Translations under genes and position numbers: made by a program
The notes under the pieces: model-generated
The model's database searches: none
Told to the model about the DNA's origin: nothing
What the model saw: the letters and a program-made list of their open reading frames with translations, nothing else
Shown here: in pieces, positions 1 through 11,100 of the stretch
Layout of the letters: every line of letters starts with the position of its first letter
Numbering within the stretch: position 1 is the stretch's first letter
NCBI GenBank assembly: GCA_021399435.1
Contig: JAJTUP010000112.1
Coordinates: forward strand, 109,344 to 173,343
DNA length: 64,000 nt
Reading direction: 5' to 3'
Origin: Diaporthe sp. PMI_573
Taxonomy: Eukaryota; Ascomycota; Sordariomycetes; Diaporthales; Diaporthaceae

Positions 1-315
1 TAGGTCCTGCTGCAGGCGAGGCTGGGGTAGTTGCTTTTGCGGCAACTTGCTGCTGCTGCCACCCTCCAACTTCAAGAAAGTGACAAGTCTGTAAATCATG
101 TCAAAAGTGGAATTTTGGGTTGACTTTTGTCCTTGATTTTCCTCCGTGGCTCCTGGTAAATCCTCGCTTGCTGAGTCTCTTGCAAACAAACAACTGTAGA
201 AATAGCTCGGAAATGCATATGCTGAGAAACACAATGTCCTTGTCCTTGTCCAGGTCCAGTAGGGCTGGGTTTTGATACATAAATATGCGTTGACTCTCTT
301 ACAAGTCTCGTGCGG
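1..315 (-). CDS. possible partial gene running off the left edge
   Basis: On the minus strand one frame is open from 315 to the window edge, 105 codons without a stop. The part nearest the edge has a coding-like composition, rich in Ser, Gln, Glu and Lys, with a short hydrophobic patch (IYRLVTFLKL). Acceptor-like sequences (TTTCTCAG ending near 222 and TTCTACAG ending near 194) could mark the 5' border of an internal exon. No start codon or protein family is recognised, and the frame may be open by chance. I cannot say which of the flanking frames would be the preceding exon. Confidence 0.25.
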
Positions 316-1500
316 TCACGATGGCAAGTTCAGGAACAGGGATATCATCATCTCAGTATCATATTGTGGTATGGGTGTCGCCATCCTCGCCAACAAGGGG
401 TGGTGCTGTGCCCTGCTCAAGGAAAACAAAGCAGCCAGCTGTACTCGCCATCAGGAACAACTGAGCTGCTTGGAAGGAGGAGATATAGCATACGTGGGGT
501 TCATGATAGCACATGCTCCTCCAAGAATGATGGGCATGAAAGTCCTCGCTGCTCTGGCTTGCAGTAGTCTGGGCCGAGTGGGCAGGTGGCCGCAGTGGAA
601 GCGGACAACAGCAAGACTTGTTCGGGGAGGGATCGTCAAGACTGCTCCAGTGCCTGTCAAGGCAGACAAGGTGGCCAAGTTCCACTGGATACCTCAAGGC
701 ATGCCCGATCCTCTTTTGCCCGAGGTAATCAGGGAGTGTCTCAATGCATAAGAACCGGGCACTGGTCCGGTAGTCGCCCCTGCCAGGCAAGGGGTAGGGT
801 CGTTCGAGTGTCCATTACCTTGAGCAGGCAGGAGTGAAGAGCGTTCAGCTCGCACAAGTCTAGGCCTCAACGGGGCGACGGGGCGCCGTGCTCGAGCTCA
901 ATGCCCGCCAATGGGCCGTGGTATCCCATTGCATGGCCCTGGGGGTTGATTGCCTGCTCGGCCGCCTGCTCGGTCGCCCGCCACGGTTTGTTTCGTGCAC
1001 GCCTTGACACCAAGAAGGACGCGAACGCGGCAGGGCCGAGGCGGCTGCCGCAGTGCTCAGTGAAGTGAAGCTCGTCGAGAGAAACGCCGACTCGTCCGAA
1101 TGGCCTCGTCAGGGATGGTAGCCTCCTTGGCAGTCTTCCCGCGGGATACCCACCCAAGGCAGGATAGGATGGGTTGCTTGAACGGCAGCCCGGGCTGGCG
1201 AATGGAAGCCTACTGTACTGGGAGTGTCATATGCTGTGCGGAAATGGGGATGGGGACTGGCCTCTCCCGCATTCTCGGATTGGAACCCCGGTAGAGGAGA
1301 GGGACAGAGGCACACACAACAGGAGGAGGTGATACTGCTTATCAGGGGAGATCCGGGCTGGAATGTGTGGGCTCTGCCGGGTCTTTTCTTCACCCGTCAG
1401 GAGACAGTGTCCCATGTCGAGATCCCGCGCGAGGAGAAGGTAGGAGAGAGGTAGGAGAGTGGTCGTCGGCCCAGCAGGTAGACTAGATTTGCTTTTCCCT
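316..1500. other. intergenic, no gene recognised
   Basis: Several overlapping frames of 60-160 codons exist on both strands but none resembles a known family or has convincing exon borders. This stretch probably holds the upstream region of the ASH1-type gene and of any gene at the left edge. Confidence 0.5.
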
Positions 1501-2247
1501 CGTCTCTTCCTCGTAGGTGGACGCCGACCAACGCTGGGGCACGCATGCTTGCACGCAAGCCCTCCAGCCCGTCTCCCGCCGGCTCACGCTCTCTCTCACT
1601 CCACCCACTGCTTCTGCTTCTGTCAATCCCATTCCCAAAAACAACAACCCTCCCTCCTTTTCTCTCTTCCATTTCGACAACGTGACCCTCCACGCAGCAA
1701 CAACCCACAAAAGCTGGTTGCGGGACTCGTCTCTTGTCACCCGCCCGCCCGCCATCATCATTGCCATTGCCGCTCCACCAACCCGACCACCAAACCCGAC
1801 CACCACCCTGCGACACCGGTTGCAGCTGCGGTAATTGCCACGGACAGCCTGCGCTGCGCCGTGCTGCACACAGCTTGTCTGTCCGTCTTCCTCACTGCCC
1901 CTTCGGCGACTACTCCCCAGTCATCAATTTATTCTACACAAGGTGGCCGTTTCAGCCCCCAACACAAGCTTCGCCTCGGCCATCTAAGCTGCTCTGGCCC
2001 GTCTGATCTGCAGTGGTTGGCCTGTTGTTGCGGATACAAAAGGTCTTTCTTATGTGGACTTTGTCGCGCGCTAGGATCCCGGCCACACCTTCTTAATTAT
2101 CCGCGTCCATTGCTCGCCTCCTGTTTGGACTTCACCTCGCCCAAAACAACATCAAGCGACGCGTCACCCCCATCAGATCGCCCGCATCTGCTTACATCTC
2201 TTCATTTCTCCCACCCCCCGTCGCGTCTTCCAAAGCCACGCCTCGGG
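1500..2247 (+). promoter_or_regulatory. pyrimidine-rich 5' leader of the SET-domain gene
   Basis: This stretch is strongly C and T rich on the plus strand, with many CCACC, CTCTC and CCCGAC motifs, as is usual for the leaders of fungal housekeeping genes. The reading frame of the downstream methyltransferase happens to stay open through it back to 1459 but contains no ATG before 2248. I read it as untranslated leader rather than coding sequence. Confidence 0.5.
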
Positions 2248-5202
2248 ATGGCCGGCCTCCTCACCGACACGGCTCGCGCTGAGCTGCTGCCTCTCCCTAC
2301 GCCCGAGCCTGCGCTTGTCCCGGACCCCCTTGAGCTTCCCGCCCTCCCATCCGAGTCGAGCTTCCAATTCTCCGGCTTCCCGACCGATGCATCTTCCAAC
2401 AACGCGTCGTTCACGTCCACGCCTCCAACTACCGTTGCTGACGCCGCCAGTGTCGCCTCCGACACTTCCAAGCACGACATCACAGCTACCATCCAGGCCC
2501 TCGGCGCCCCTGCAGCATCCACCCCCGTCACCGGCTCTGCTGAGCCTGCTGAGCCCGCAGCACCAACAGAGCCCACAGAGCCCACAGAGCCTGCAGGGCA
2601 CACTGACCACGTTGAGAATATCGAGGAGACTGTCCTAGTTGCCACCGACCAACCACCCCAATTGGGCCAGCAGACCCCCAGGGCGTCCACGCCAGAGCCC
2701 GGCCATGAGACTCCCACTCCGAGACGCGCCCGCTCCGCGCGTGCGGCTGCGCAAGCCCCAGTCTACAATCTAGCCAAGCTTACAGGCAACCATATCCACG
2801 GCAAGAGACGCGCCAACGGCGATTCCGTCAGGGACAAGCGCAGGAGGACCGTCTCGGGCGACACGTTGGTTGTCGACAACGGTATAGGCATCAACCCCAG
2901 CCTCGACAGCGTCGTCTACCGCGGTGTTGACGCGTTGGATATGAATTGGTCTCTTTCCGCCCCCAACTCGCCTTCGACCGCACGTGACGGAAACGCGCAG
3001 ACCAAGTCTGCCGCAAACACCAAGAAGCAAAAGGCAAAGGCAATGTCCGCAAGACGGATATCCACGCGCGCTTCGGGTGCGGCTGCCGCCGAAGCAATCA
3101 TCACCAAGGCTGCCTCGGTGGGCAAGCGGGGACGAAAGATGTTGGAGAACAAGCGCATACCTCGCGAGCTCAGAAGGCTACAGGACACAAACGAGTTCGC
3201 TGGAGTTGAGGCGAAACCTGTGCTTCATACTATCTGGAGCAATGGCAAGTACGTTGACCCCAACGAACTGGGCGTCGACGGCGAGCTGCTGCGAAAGAAG
3301 GTCAAGAAGGAGCGCGCATCGACAAGGCCTGAAGCCGTGGCCGAGGCCGAGGCCGAGGCTGAGGCGTCCAAGGAAGAGACTCCCACGGTTGCGCCTAAGC
3401 AGAAACGCGTCAAGAAGTGGTTGGACAAGGGCCTGTATGCAGGCCAGCCAGCCCCGCTGGACTACACCAAGGGGATGAGTGCTGCTGAGAAGAAGAAGCT
3501 TGTTCAACTTCCAGAACTCGCCCCGACCGGTAAGGTCAACAAGACATTCCCATTGCCCATGTTCGCAGGCCTGAGACTCCTGCTTAATGGGCGGGATTTC
3601 AAAATGCCGTTCGATGTTTGCAACCCGCTGCCACCTGGGCAGCCGAAACCGGACGAGTGGCGCAAGATGACCAAGAGTAAGACATGACTACAGCGTCGTA
3701 TTGGAATCTGTGGACTGACTGTATCTCCTAGATCGATTTGTAGGAGACGCTGGCACGTACTGGCGGAAGACCGACCATTTCAAGGACTACCAGTCAAAAT
3801 GCATCTGCAAGCCCGAGGATGGATGCACTGAAGACTGTCAGAATCGCATCATGTTATACGAGTGCGACGACACGAACTGTAGCGCGGGCAAGGAATACTG
3901 TCACAACCGCGCCTTCCAGAACTTGAATGCACGCACCAAGAAAGGCGGGCGATACCGCGTTGGTGTAGAGGTTGTGAAGACGAGTGATCGCGGCTACGGT
4001 GTGAGAAGCAACCGATGTTTTGAGCCGAACGAAATCATCATGGAGTACACTGGTGAGATCATCACACAGGCGGAGTGCGAGACTCGAATGAATGAGAAGT
4101 ACAAGGACAACGAGGTGAGTAGTGAAGATTCAGTCGTTTTCCATGTGGGTCAAGGGCTGACAAGTGGTTCAAGTGCTACTATCTCATGGCGTTCGACCAG
4201 AACATGATCATCGATGCGACGACTGGCAGCATCGCTCGATTTGTAAACCACTCATGCGCACCAAATTGCCGCATGGAGAAGTGGATCGTGCATGGTCAGC
4301 CGCGCATGGCGCTTTTCGCGGGCGAGCGCCCTATCATGACTGGAGACGAGCTGACGTACGACTACAATTTCGATCCTTTCTCGGCCAAGAACGTACAGAA
4401 GTGCCTTTGCGGCAGCGCAAACTGCCGTGGCGTTCTGGGCCCCAAGGCCCCTACGATGCCCCGCGGTGAGGCGCTGGTCAAGGGTGTCAAGGAGACCGTC
4501 AAAGCCGCAGCTAAGGCCGGGAAGCGCAAGCTAACGGCGCTCCTCGACGGTGACGAAGGCTCGGGTGCTCCCAACAAGAAGCGCAAGGTGATCAAGGCCA
4601 CGGGTGCCAAGCGCTCCTTGAGCGCAAAGGCTGCAGCTGCCGTCAAGAAGACTGCCAATAGCATCTCTGTCAATGCGAAGGCGGCTCTCTTAAACTCAAC
4701 GGCACCATTGAAGACTCCAGTCAAGACGGTGTCCGTCCGCAAATCGACGCTCGTCAAGGCGTCCAGGACGTACACCAAGAACGGCAAGGAGTTGCTCCTC
4801 GCTGCGAGCCTGACCCCAGGCGGTGCCACGATTGTGGCGACACCAGCGGCTGGTAAGGGGGCAGGCCGTGGTCGGAAGAAGGCCACACCTGCAAAGGGCT
4901 CAGCGGCCAGAGCCAAGGGGACCGTCAAGGGCACCATCACCAGCGCTGCTGGCAAGGGTAATATTAGGAGCACTATCAAGAGTGCCAAGCACACAATCAA
5001 CAAGTCTACCGGCAGGAAGACCGCCACCGCGAAGATGGTCAAGGCGAGGCAGATTGCTAAGAAGAGCATCTTGGAAGATGGCGAGGATGGCAAAGCGACC
5101 AAGAAATCTGCCAAGTCGGAACGCTCACCCACCGTCGAGGCCGGGTCCATCAGTGTCAAATGCCCCCGGGAAGGCGCTCGAGCTGTCCCGTACGCAGAAT
5201 AA
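2248..5202 (+). CDS. ash1: ASH1-type SET-domain histone-lysine N-methyltransferase (H3K36)
   Basis: Three exons, 2248-3676, 3732-4114 and 4174-5202, join in phase to give 946 residues; both introns are GT-AG (55 and 59 bp). Residues 1-475 are low-complexity (Pro/Thr/Glu, then basic). An AWS cysteine cluster starts near C500 (CKPEDGC...CQNRIMLYEC). The SET domain follows at about 550-675, with RGYGV, the cofactor-pocket motif NHSCAPN (N629, H630) and the catalytic DELTYDYNF. A post-SET CxCxxxxC (CLCGSANC, about 681-688) ends the catalytic core. AWS plus SET plus post-SET in this order is the ASH1/SET2/NSD group; the absence of WW and SRI domains favours ASH1, which in fungi methylates H3K36, often at silent genes. 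The last 250 residues are Lys/Ala/Thr-rich, like a linker-histone tail. The start is the first ATG in frame, with G at -3. The substrate is inferred from the family. Confidence 0.92.
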
Positions 5203-6016
5203 GATCTGCGTGGTGACAGATTCTGAGTAGACCTGACAAAGCTCGGATAGGGAGAAGGCTTGTCGACGAGATGGACTGTAAGCAGTCTCATAGGAGATTG
5301 TGCGACCTGGCGACTTTCAAGATGGAAAGGGTTCCAAGCCTCAGCTCCGCCCATCCCTTCGACATGGTGAGGAAATCATGAAGAGAGAAAGAGAGGGGGG
5401 GGACACCTTGGGGCAGAGAGGGCCCATGTAAGAGTACTCTTTGAGGACATACGAGGAGGGAGGGACCAGCATTGCATTGGCACAACGTTATCTTACAAAC
5501 ATATTTTGCTTGGTATGCCGAGGGCTGAGTTGTCGCGTTTGGTGAGGATCTGCCGGGTGGGAACGAAAGGGTTACTGTCTTCAACCTCAGGGCTCTTGCG
5601 CGTTACCGTGGGCCTGTTCTTCCCTCCCCTGGAAGGGCGGCTTACCCGGAGCAGTGGGATCCTTTTCTGCAGCAGGCAGCGGGAGAAATGAATAATACGA
5701 TGGTTTAGCTTCATTGCTCCTTCGCCCCTGTGACCAGGCATTACCTGCACGCGAGCACGCCCGCGAGGCTTGAGGCTCTGCAGTTCACGCCCTTCCCCTT
5801 GCCCGCAGGCCGGCCTGCCTATACGAGAGCCTTGTGTGTACTGTACCGTCGACCGAGTCCTCTTTCTTCCTTCCTGATGGGTTGCGTGCGCCGGGGCGCA
5901 GTGCTTGGCTGCCGCAGGACTTGGGGCGTGGTCGGGCCCGGGGCAAGGGGGGCCCTTCTCGAGGGCAAAAGGGGACGATGAGGCTCTTCTTGTTTTTTCA
6001 TTGCAGTGAGGGCTCT

Positions 6017-6060
6017 GAGGCTCTAGGGGGCTATGCTCATCCTCGAGGCTCTAGGGGGCT
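6017..6060. repeat. 16-bp direct duplication
   Basis: The word gaggctctagggggct occurs at 6017-6032 and again at 6045-6060, separated by 12 bp. It is a simple local duplication with no visible function. Confidence 0.8.
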
Positions 6061-6311
6061 GTGAGCACCCATTCTGCACCCTCCTACTTCCATTGTGCGT
6101 GCATGAGTTTTCATGCCCAACAACCTCGCATTGGCCGTGTACACACCTTCTGCCAATGCAGGGCTGACATAATATCCAAAGTTTTCTTGGTTCGTCGGGC
6201 AGGACTGCATCTGCAGCGAGTAGATTGAAAGGATCGAAAGGACGGGTTCGTGCAATGAAGAAAAGTGGGTGTGTAGGGGTGGGCGGGTATTGTACCGGCT
6301 TGCGCAAGGTT

Positions 6312-6324
6312 GGGGGGGGGGGGG
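6312..6324. repeat. poly-G run of 13
   Basis: An uninterrupted run of 13 G. It is prone to length error in sequencing and replication, and it disrupts any frame drawn across it. Confidence 0.9.
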
Positions 6325-7683
6325 CAATATACACACCCATCCAAACCCGCCATCCCCGCCCCCCCCTCTCCAGAGCCTTGAAATCTGGGACCGGTTCGAG
6401 TCCTTTTGCCCCCCGTGTAACGTACCCGTGGGGGTTTGGAGAGGGGGCCTGTAGTCGGAGCTTGATTTGGCCGCTTACGCGGTTCGGCACTAAATATGCG
6501 ATTTTGGGAACGGGACTGACTGGTGCCCTCATAAGACTCGGTACATGGATGTGTGCGTACGTGGGCCAATTCCAAGAGTAGTCGTCTTTGGTACCGCCAT
6601 CGCTCGTTCGGGAATGTTCATCGACTCGGGACGACTTGGTTTGAGGCGCGTCTTCCACTCTTGGCGTGGTGGGGGGGGTATAGGTGCGGTCTGCGGTTGA
6701 GGAGGGCGGCCCACGGAATTTTCTAGGCAGTCCTGATTGTAGAAGCAGCACATGGATCTTGGTAGTCAATTAGCTGACGAGTTCAGTTTGACGCGTTGGT
6801 GCCGGCTGCTGGTAAGAACGCGCGTCTGAGTGCTGCCGGCTGCCTGGCATAGCTATTCAAGACTGAAGAGGGCGTGTTACAGGCTGAGTGAAGGGTATAA
6901 TAGCTGAGGAACATTGGCATTGAAATGTACAATTCCATTCGTTCAGTGTTGCTTGAGGTTCGTGGTAAATGAAAATGGTATTGATATTGCCGTTAAACTC
7001 CGCATGTATTTCTGTGTGTATATGTATGTAAAATCAACGCAGTGCCCGTGAATCATTGTCGCCTGTGTTCCGACAGATGTTCATTCTATGGTTTCCTGAC
7101 TAGCCCAGCAATTGATGAAAATTCGCAAAGGTATGTCCTCCAACAGTGAAAACAGATTTGGGCGTGACCCTATGCGTTCTTGGAAAGCAACCGTGTCCGT
7201 CTAAATAAACTCCAAGGGAATAACTCCAACGCTCGCTTCGTATCTAAAGGTGGTCACAGTCCTAAGGCAGAGCGGTGGTGACAACGGACAGGAATCAAGT
7301 CTCGCTCATCACCTTGTGGCGGGCGATTGAGGTGGTGACTGATGTGTACCGCGACTTCAGGCCATGTTGTTCAGGTGTCTGGTTGGGCGGAGGGGAATGG
7401 CTTGGTGGGAGGCGCGAGCTGAGACAACCGAACAACCGATAGGAATCGTAAATCTCCGCAGTTGGTCATCGTCCACTGGTAGGCTCAGGAGGAAAGAACT
7501 GCTGCTGGGATAGCAGTACAGTATTTTGAAGGGCTTCGAAATGATGATCTGGAGTCGGCGGAGATTGGTCATTTCTGGCAACCACCATCCGAATGATCCT
7601 CCTCTGAGTATGATTGTCAGTATGGTGTTCGCTTCGAGGATCTCATATCAGTGCTTCCTACCAATTGGATCCGGAGAGCCTCG

Positions 7684-8144
7684 TTATGAGCGAACTTTGT
7701 GTGCCTCCACATGGCAGTTGACACACCGAGCTACACCACAGCTCACACATGCTGGGACTGTGTGAGCGTTCATGCCGGCGTGACCGCAGTAGCAGCACGC
7801 CCAGAGGTAGACAGTCTGAGTCTTGTGGTGGCCCATATTGCGTGAAGGATGTGTTTTGGTTGCTGGGAGGGCTGTGACGGGTTGACTGGGTGTTTTCAGG
7901 ACTGTGGTGAGTGCTCAAGGTGAGGAGAGCTGTGATATTGTAGATGTGGGTGATGATGGAGCAAGAGAAAGCATGATGACAGTGGCGAGAACTGAATACA
8001 CTTATACCCAGTGGTGCTCGCGGCGAAGTGAGAACGAGGCGAGACATTGCCGTGTATTTCCACTTGGATGTCTTCACAGCCCTCGTAAACAGGCATACCA
8101 GAAGCGTGAGGCGACGACATTGCGGCGTGAACCGACATAGCCAT
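7684..8144 (-). CDS. small Cys-rich protein (WxCCxC / CGxxRCxxC family), two-exon model
   Basis: The 3' part is clear. From an in-frame ATG at 7836 to the stop at 7684 the minus strand encodes 50 residues containing LWACCYCGHAG, then PACVSCGVARCVNC and a short His-rich end. The even CxC/CxxC spacing suggests a small zinc-binding fold, but no function is known to me. A likely longer form starts at ATG 8144 with exon 1 to 8008, ending before a GTATAA donor, and exon 2 from 7885 after CACCCAG (intron about 122 bp), giving about 112 residues. Another acceptor (CACAG ending at 7902) would need a different donor phase. The same Cys pattern occurs in the gene at 17852-18244. The 3' exon is much more secure than the 5' end. 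Confidence 0.55.
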
Positions 8145-11100
8145 GATTGACAGGCCGCAGCACTTGGATCGCAGGAGATGAGCCTAAGACCAGGCAGATA
8201 TGATTCAGACCTGCAACGAGGACTCAGGACAAGAAAGTGGCTAGCCCCTGGGGCCGTGGGTGGAAACTGCCACGCGTTGGACGAGGTGCCGGGCAGCGTC
8301 CTCCACTCAGAGGACGGGGAGACGTTGGTCGAGCGATTCTCCTAAGCATATGCCTCGCTGCGCATGAACAGTCATCGGCCGTTCCATTGCCTGTGCCCCA
8401 TAGCCCAGCAGGTTGGCACCCCGGGGGGGGAGGGCTTGTACGGACGCCTATGATGACAGGCAGAAAGCGCCAGCATCAGAGACGACGTGATGAAGCCGAT
8501 CAGCCTGGGTGCAGAATTCGGTGACAGCATAAGGCAGCGGCGGGGCGCCAGACGGGTGTAATGCGTTCCATTCGGTCTGGACAAGGTGGCTTAGTTTTTT
8601 CCATGTCGCCAACGGGCAAGGCACGGTGACGGGGTGAAGAGTATAGTAAGTACGGAGAAGGAGGGCGATGGCGGTGCGGGCTGTCCCGGGAGTCTGGGCC
8701 AGAGTCACATGAATGGCGAGCGCCCGTGGAGAATAAGACAGATAGACTGGGTAACCCGGCGAATGGGAGTCACGCGGCATGAGTGCACTGCTCGCTGGCC
8801 CCGGGGCCGTGACGTCGAGAAGCTTTGTGCTCGTCCGCGAATTGGGCAGTTGGCGAAGTGAGCGAGGGGCAGGATGGGCAGGACGAGTTGGCCAGCTCCA
8901 ACTCGCTGCGCAGTGGCCAGGCCGCCCCCTGTCGTGAATGCGGCTCTTTTCTCCAACCTCCCCAAAAAGGCCCCCCCTGCTTCCCCCCGTTTGACAGCAA
9001 TGTTGGCGGCGGGTACTCCACTTTGTCGATAGACGCAAGGCACCAACGTTGGATAGTCCCAACTGCCTGTCACTGGACTTGTCTCTGCAGCCTTGGAGGC
9101 TCCTCGAGCTCGACCGTTCCCACGCCGCCCTAGTGCCAGTGCCCTACTGTGGTAGACAACCAAAGCATTGCCCCTTCTCTTGGACCGCATGAGCGCTCTG
9201 AGTGGTCGAGAAGGGCCAATGTCCTCGTCCGACGGCGGCCCAACCCCGTGGTTCGGCGTGCAGCCTGGCAGGGCAGCTTTGCGCAAAACCTCCAATGTGC
9301 ATCGCCATCTCAGCTCAGTCCCTGGTGACTCATCCAGTCGAATCACAGAGGTGGTGTGCGTGATCCGAGAGACAGCGCCGTCGCAGGGCGGCACAGAAAG
9401 AGCCGCATCAGCGGCTTACAGTCGGCAGTCTGATGCCCCCAGCCGCTCCCGATTCTCGCCCGTCAATGTTGGATCTTGGTCCCGTCTGCCTGGCCACTAG
9501 TGCTCAAGGTGACCCACAAGGCTGATTCAACCCCCGGTGAATGCTGCAATGTCGTGCACCCCTCATGCTCTTCTCCTCGGAGTCATCGATGTCCCGGATG
9601 TGCAATGCCGTCAGTTGAGCCGCATGCCCCCCTCTCTCGGGGGGTTCACAGCTCCCCTGAACCCCCCCCCTCCACATTCCTCCCGTAGTCGACGACGTAT
9701 TTGCAGCTTCCATATCTTCCGTGGAACGATGCGCCCGCGGCTCTCGAGCGAGAAAATGCCTGGTGAAGGTTCGCATTTGAAGGCGATGAGAGGGTATAAA
9801 CGTGTTTGTACCGTGACCTGCGATCACCGAGAGGCTCCTCGACGTCACTCGATCCAACCAGGTGTACTTTCCTCGCATAGATCCACAGACGACGATTAGC
9901 CCAGCCTGGCATGCTAATACACAGCAAGCTTCCTCGGTTTTCGTCTATGCCTGCCCTGAAACCCGGGACGACCCATCCAGGACTCTCTCCCAGCCCCTGG
10001 AGTCACCGTTAAGGGACCAGCTGAAAGCGTCCCATGGTGGTGGTTGCGTTCGTTCCGGCGTGTCGCACTCGTACCAGGCAGGCCTCATCTGAAGTTGGCA
10101 AATGTTCCGTTGTTGCTTGAGACAGTGTGCTGGCCTTCCTGAGCAAACTGCCCAAGTCAATTCGCATCAATCCGTAGTCGTGTGGAGCTGTCGTAAAAGT
10201 ATTACTCCAAATCTAGACTCCACTGAGACCCATCCATATGCGAGTAGTATCGGATTCAAAGACCAATGAGATAAGAGGGATGCTTGGGAGACACGACTGG
10301 CCTGAAAGTGATGCGAGCTCTCAGCCCCCGCCTAGCAATGCCTTTCTTTTGCACCACCCTGTCTCGCCTTATACTGGGGCAAGCAGGGGAAGCCAAGAGG
10401 AGAAGCATGGCAGTATTCGGAAATCGGAAAGAAAGAAAAGAGAGAAAGAACATCCGAACCACGTATTGTGGAGCGCAGGAAATGGGAAGGTGCAACCAGG
10501 CAAGCAGTCCAGGCTTCTGAAACTCTTGTGGTGTGACCCTGCTGCTTACTTGCCTTGCTTGAACAACAAAAGATGTGGTGTGGCACTTGGCCAGGAGGAA
10601 AAAGCAAATTGATTAAATCTTTTGCAAGAGGAATCCCCCTTGGAGCGGGCCAACGGGGAATCGGAGGAGAGAGCACTCAAGCTCGAGGGAAGCCATGGCG
10701 GAATCTTCGGGGGGGGGGGACTATGCAGAGGTTCTCTTGGGAGTAGCAATGACCAGAGCACCGAGAGCGACCAGACTGCGGGCGACGTACGTATTTATAT
10801 CTTTGAGCAGGTAGAGTTGCGGCTCTTGAGCCTCAAGGCACCCGGTAGCCTCGGAGCCTAGGTGAGTATGCCTTCGAGGGATGGAGGTTACATTCACTTT
10901 CACACCCACCCACACACACACAACGAAGCATACAATTCGGGCAAAATGATAACATCGAAGGCTTTGTCCGAGGCTCCAGCATGTGCTTGATGGTTTCGGT
11001 GTTGTTGTATTTGTCGCTCCTATCAGCAACGCAGCCTGCTGGCCGGTGATCGAGCAGCCCAATAACGACCGTGGACTCGGACGGCTCGTAGACTCTGCAG

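Larger units (their letters stand above)
5203..7683. other. intergenic, no gene recognised
   Basis: About 2.5 kb downstream of the methyltransferase. It contains a 13-G run (6312-6324) and a 16-bp direct duplication (6017-6032 and 6045-6060). From about 6780 to 7350 it is relatively AT-rich without long frames. A 248-codon minus-strand frame (6023-6769) has no family resemblance and runs through the poly-G tract, so I do not call it. Confidence 0.55.

Noticed and set aside
4362..5354. 330-codon antisense frame over the methyltransferase tail
   Set aside because: It is the complement of a Lys/Ala-rich coding tail, which reads as Leu/Ala-rich sequence without stops on the other strand.
6385..6405. 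tRNA B-box-like GGTTCGAGTCC
   Set aside because: The flanking bases cannot form the T stem and no A box lies at a suitable distance. Other GGTTCGA words (20108, 45003, 45406) fail the same test.
6023..6769. 248-codon minus-strand frame
   Set aside because: It runs through a 13-G homopolymer that supplies a Pro run, has no motif, no credible start context, and rival frames of comparable length overlap it.
8705..9394. 229-codon minus-strand frame
   Set aside because: Overlaps other long frames on both strands, shows no domain, and looks like chance openness in GC-rich DNA.
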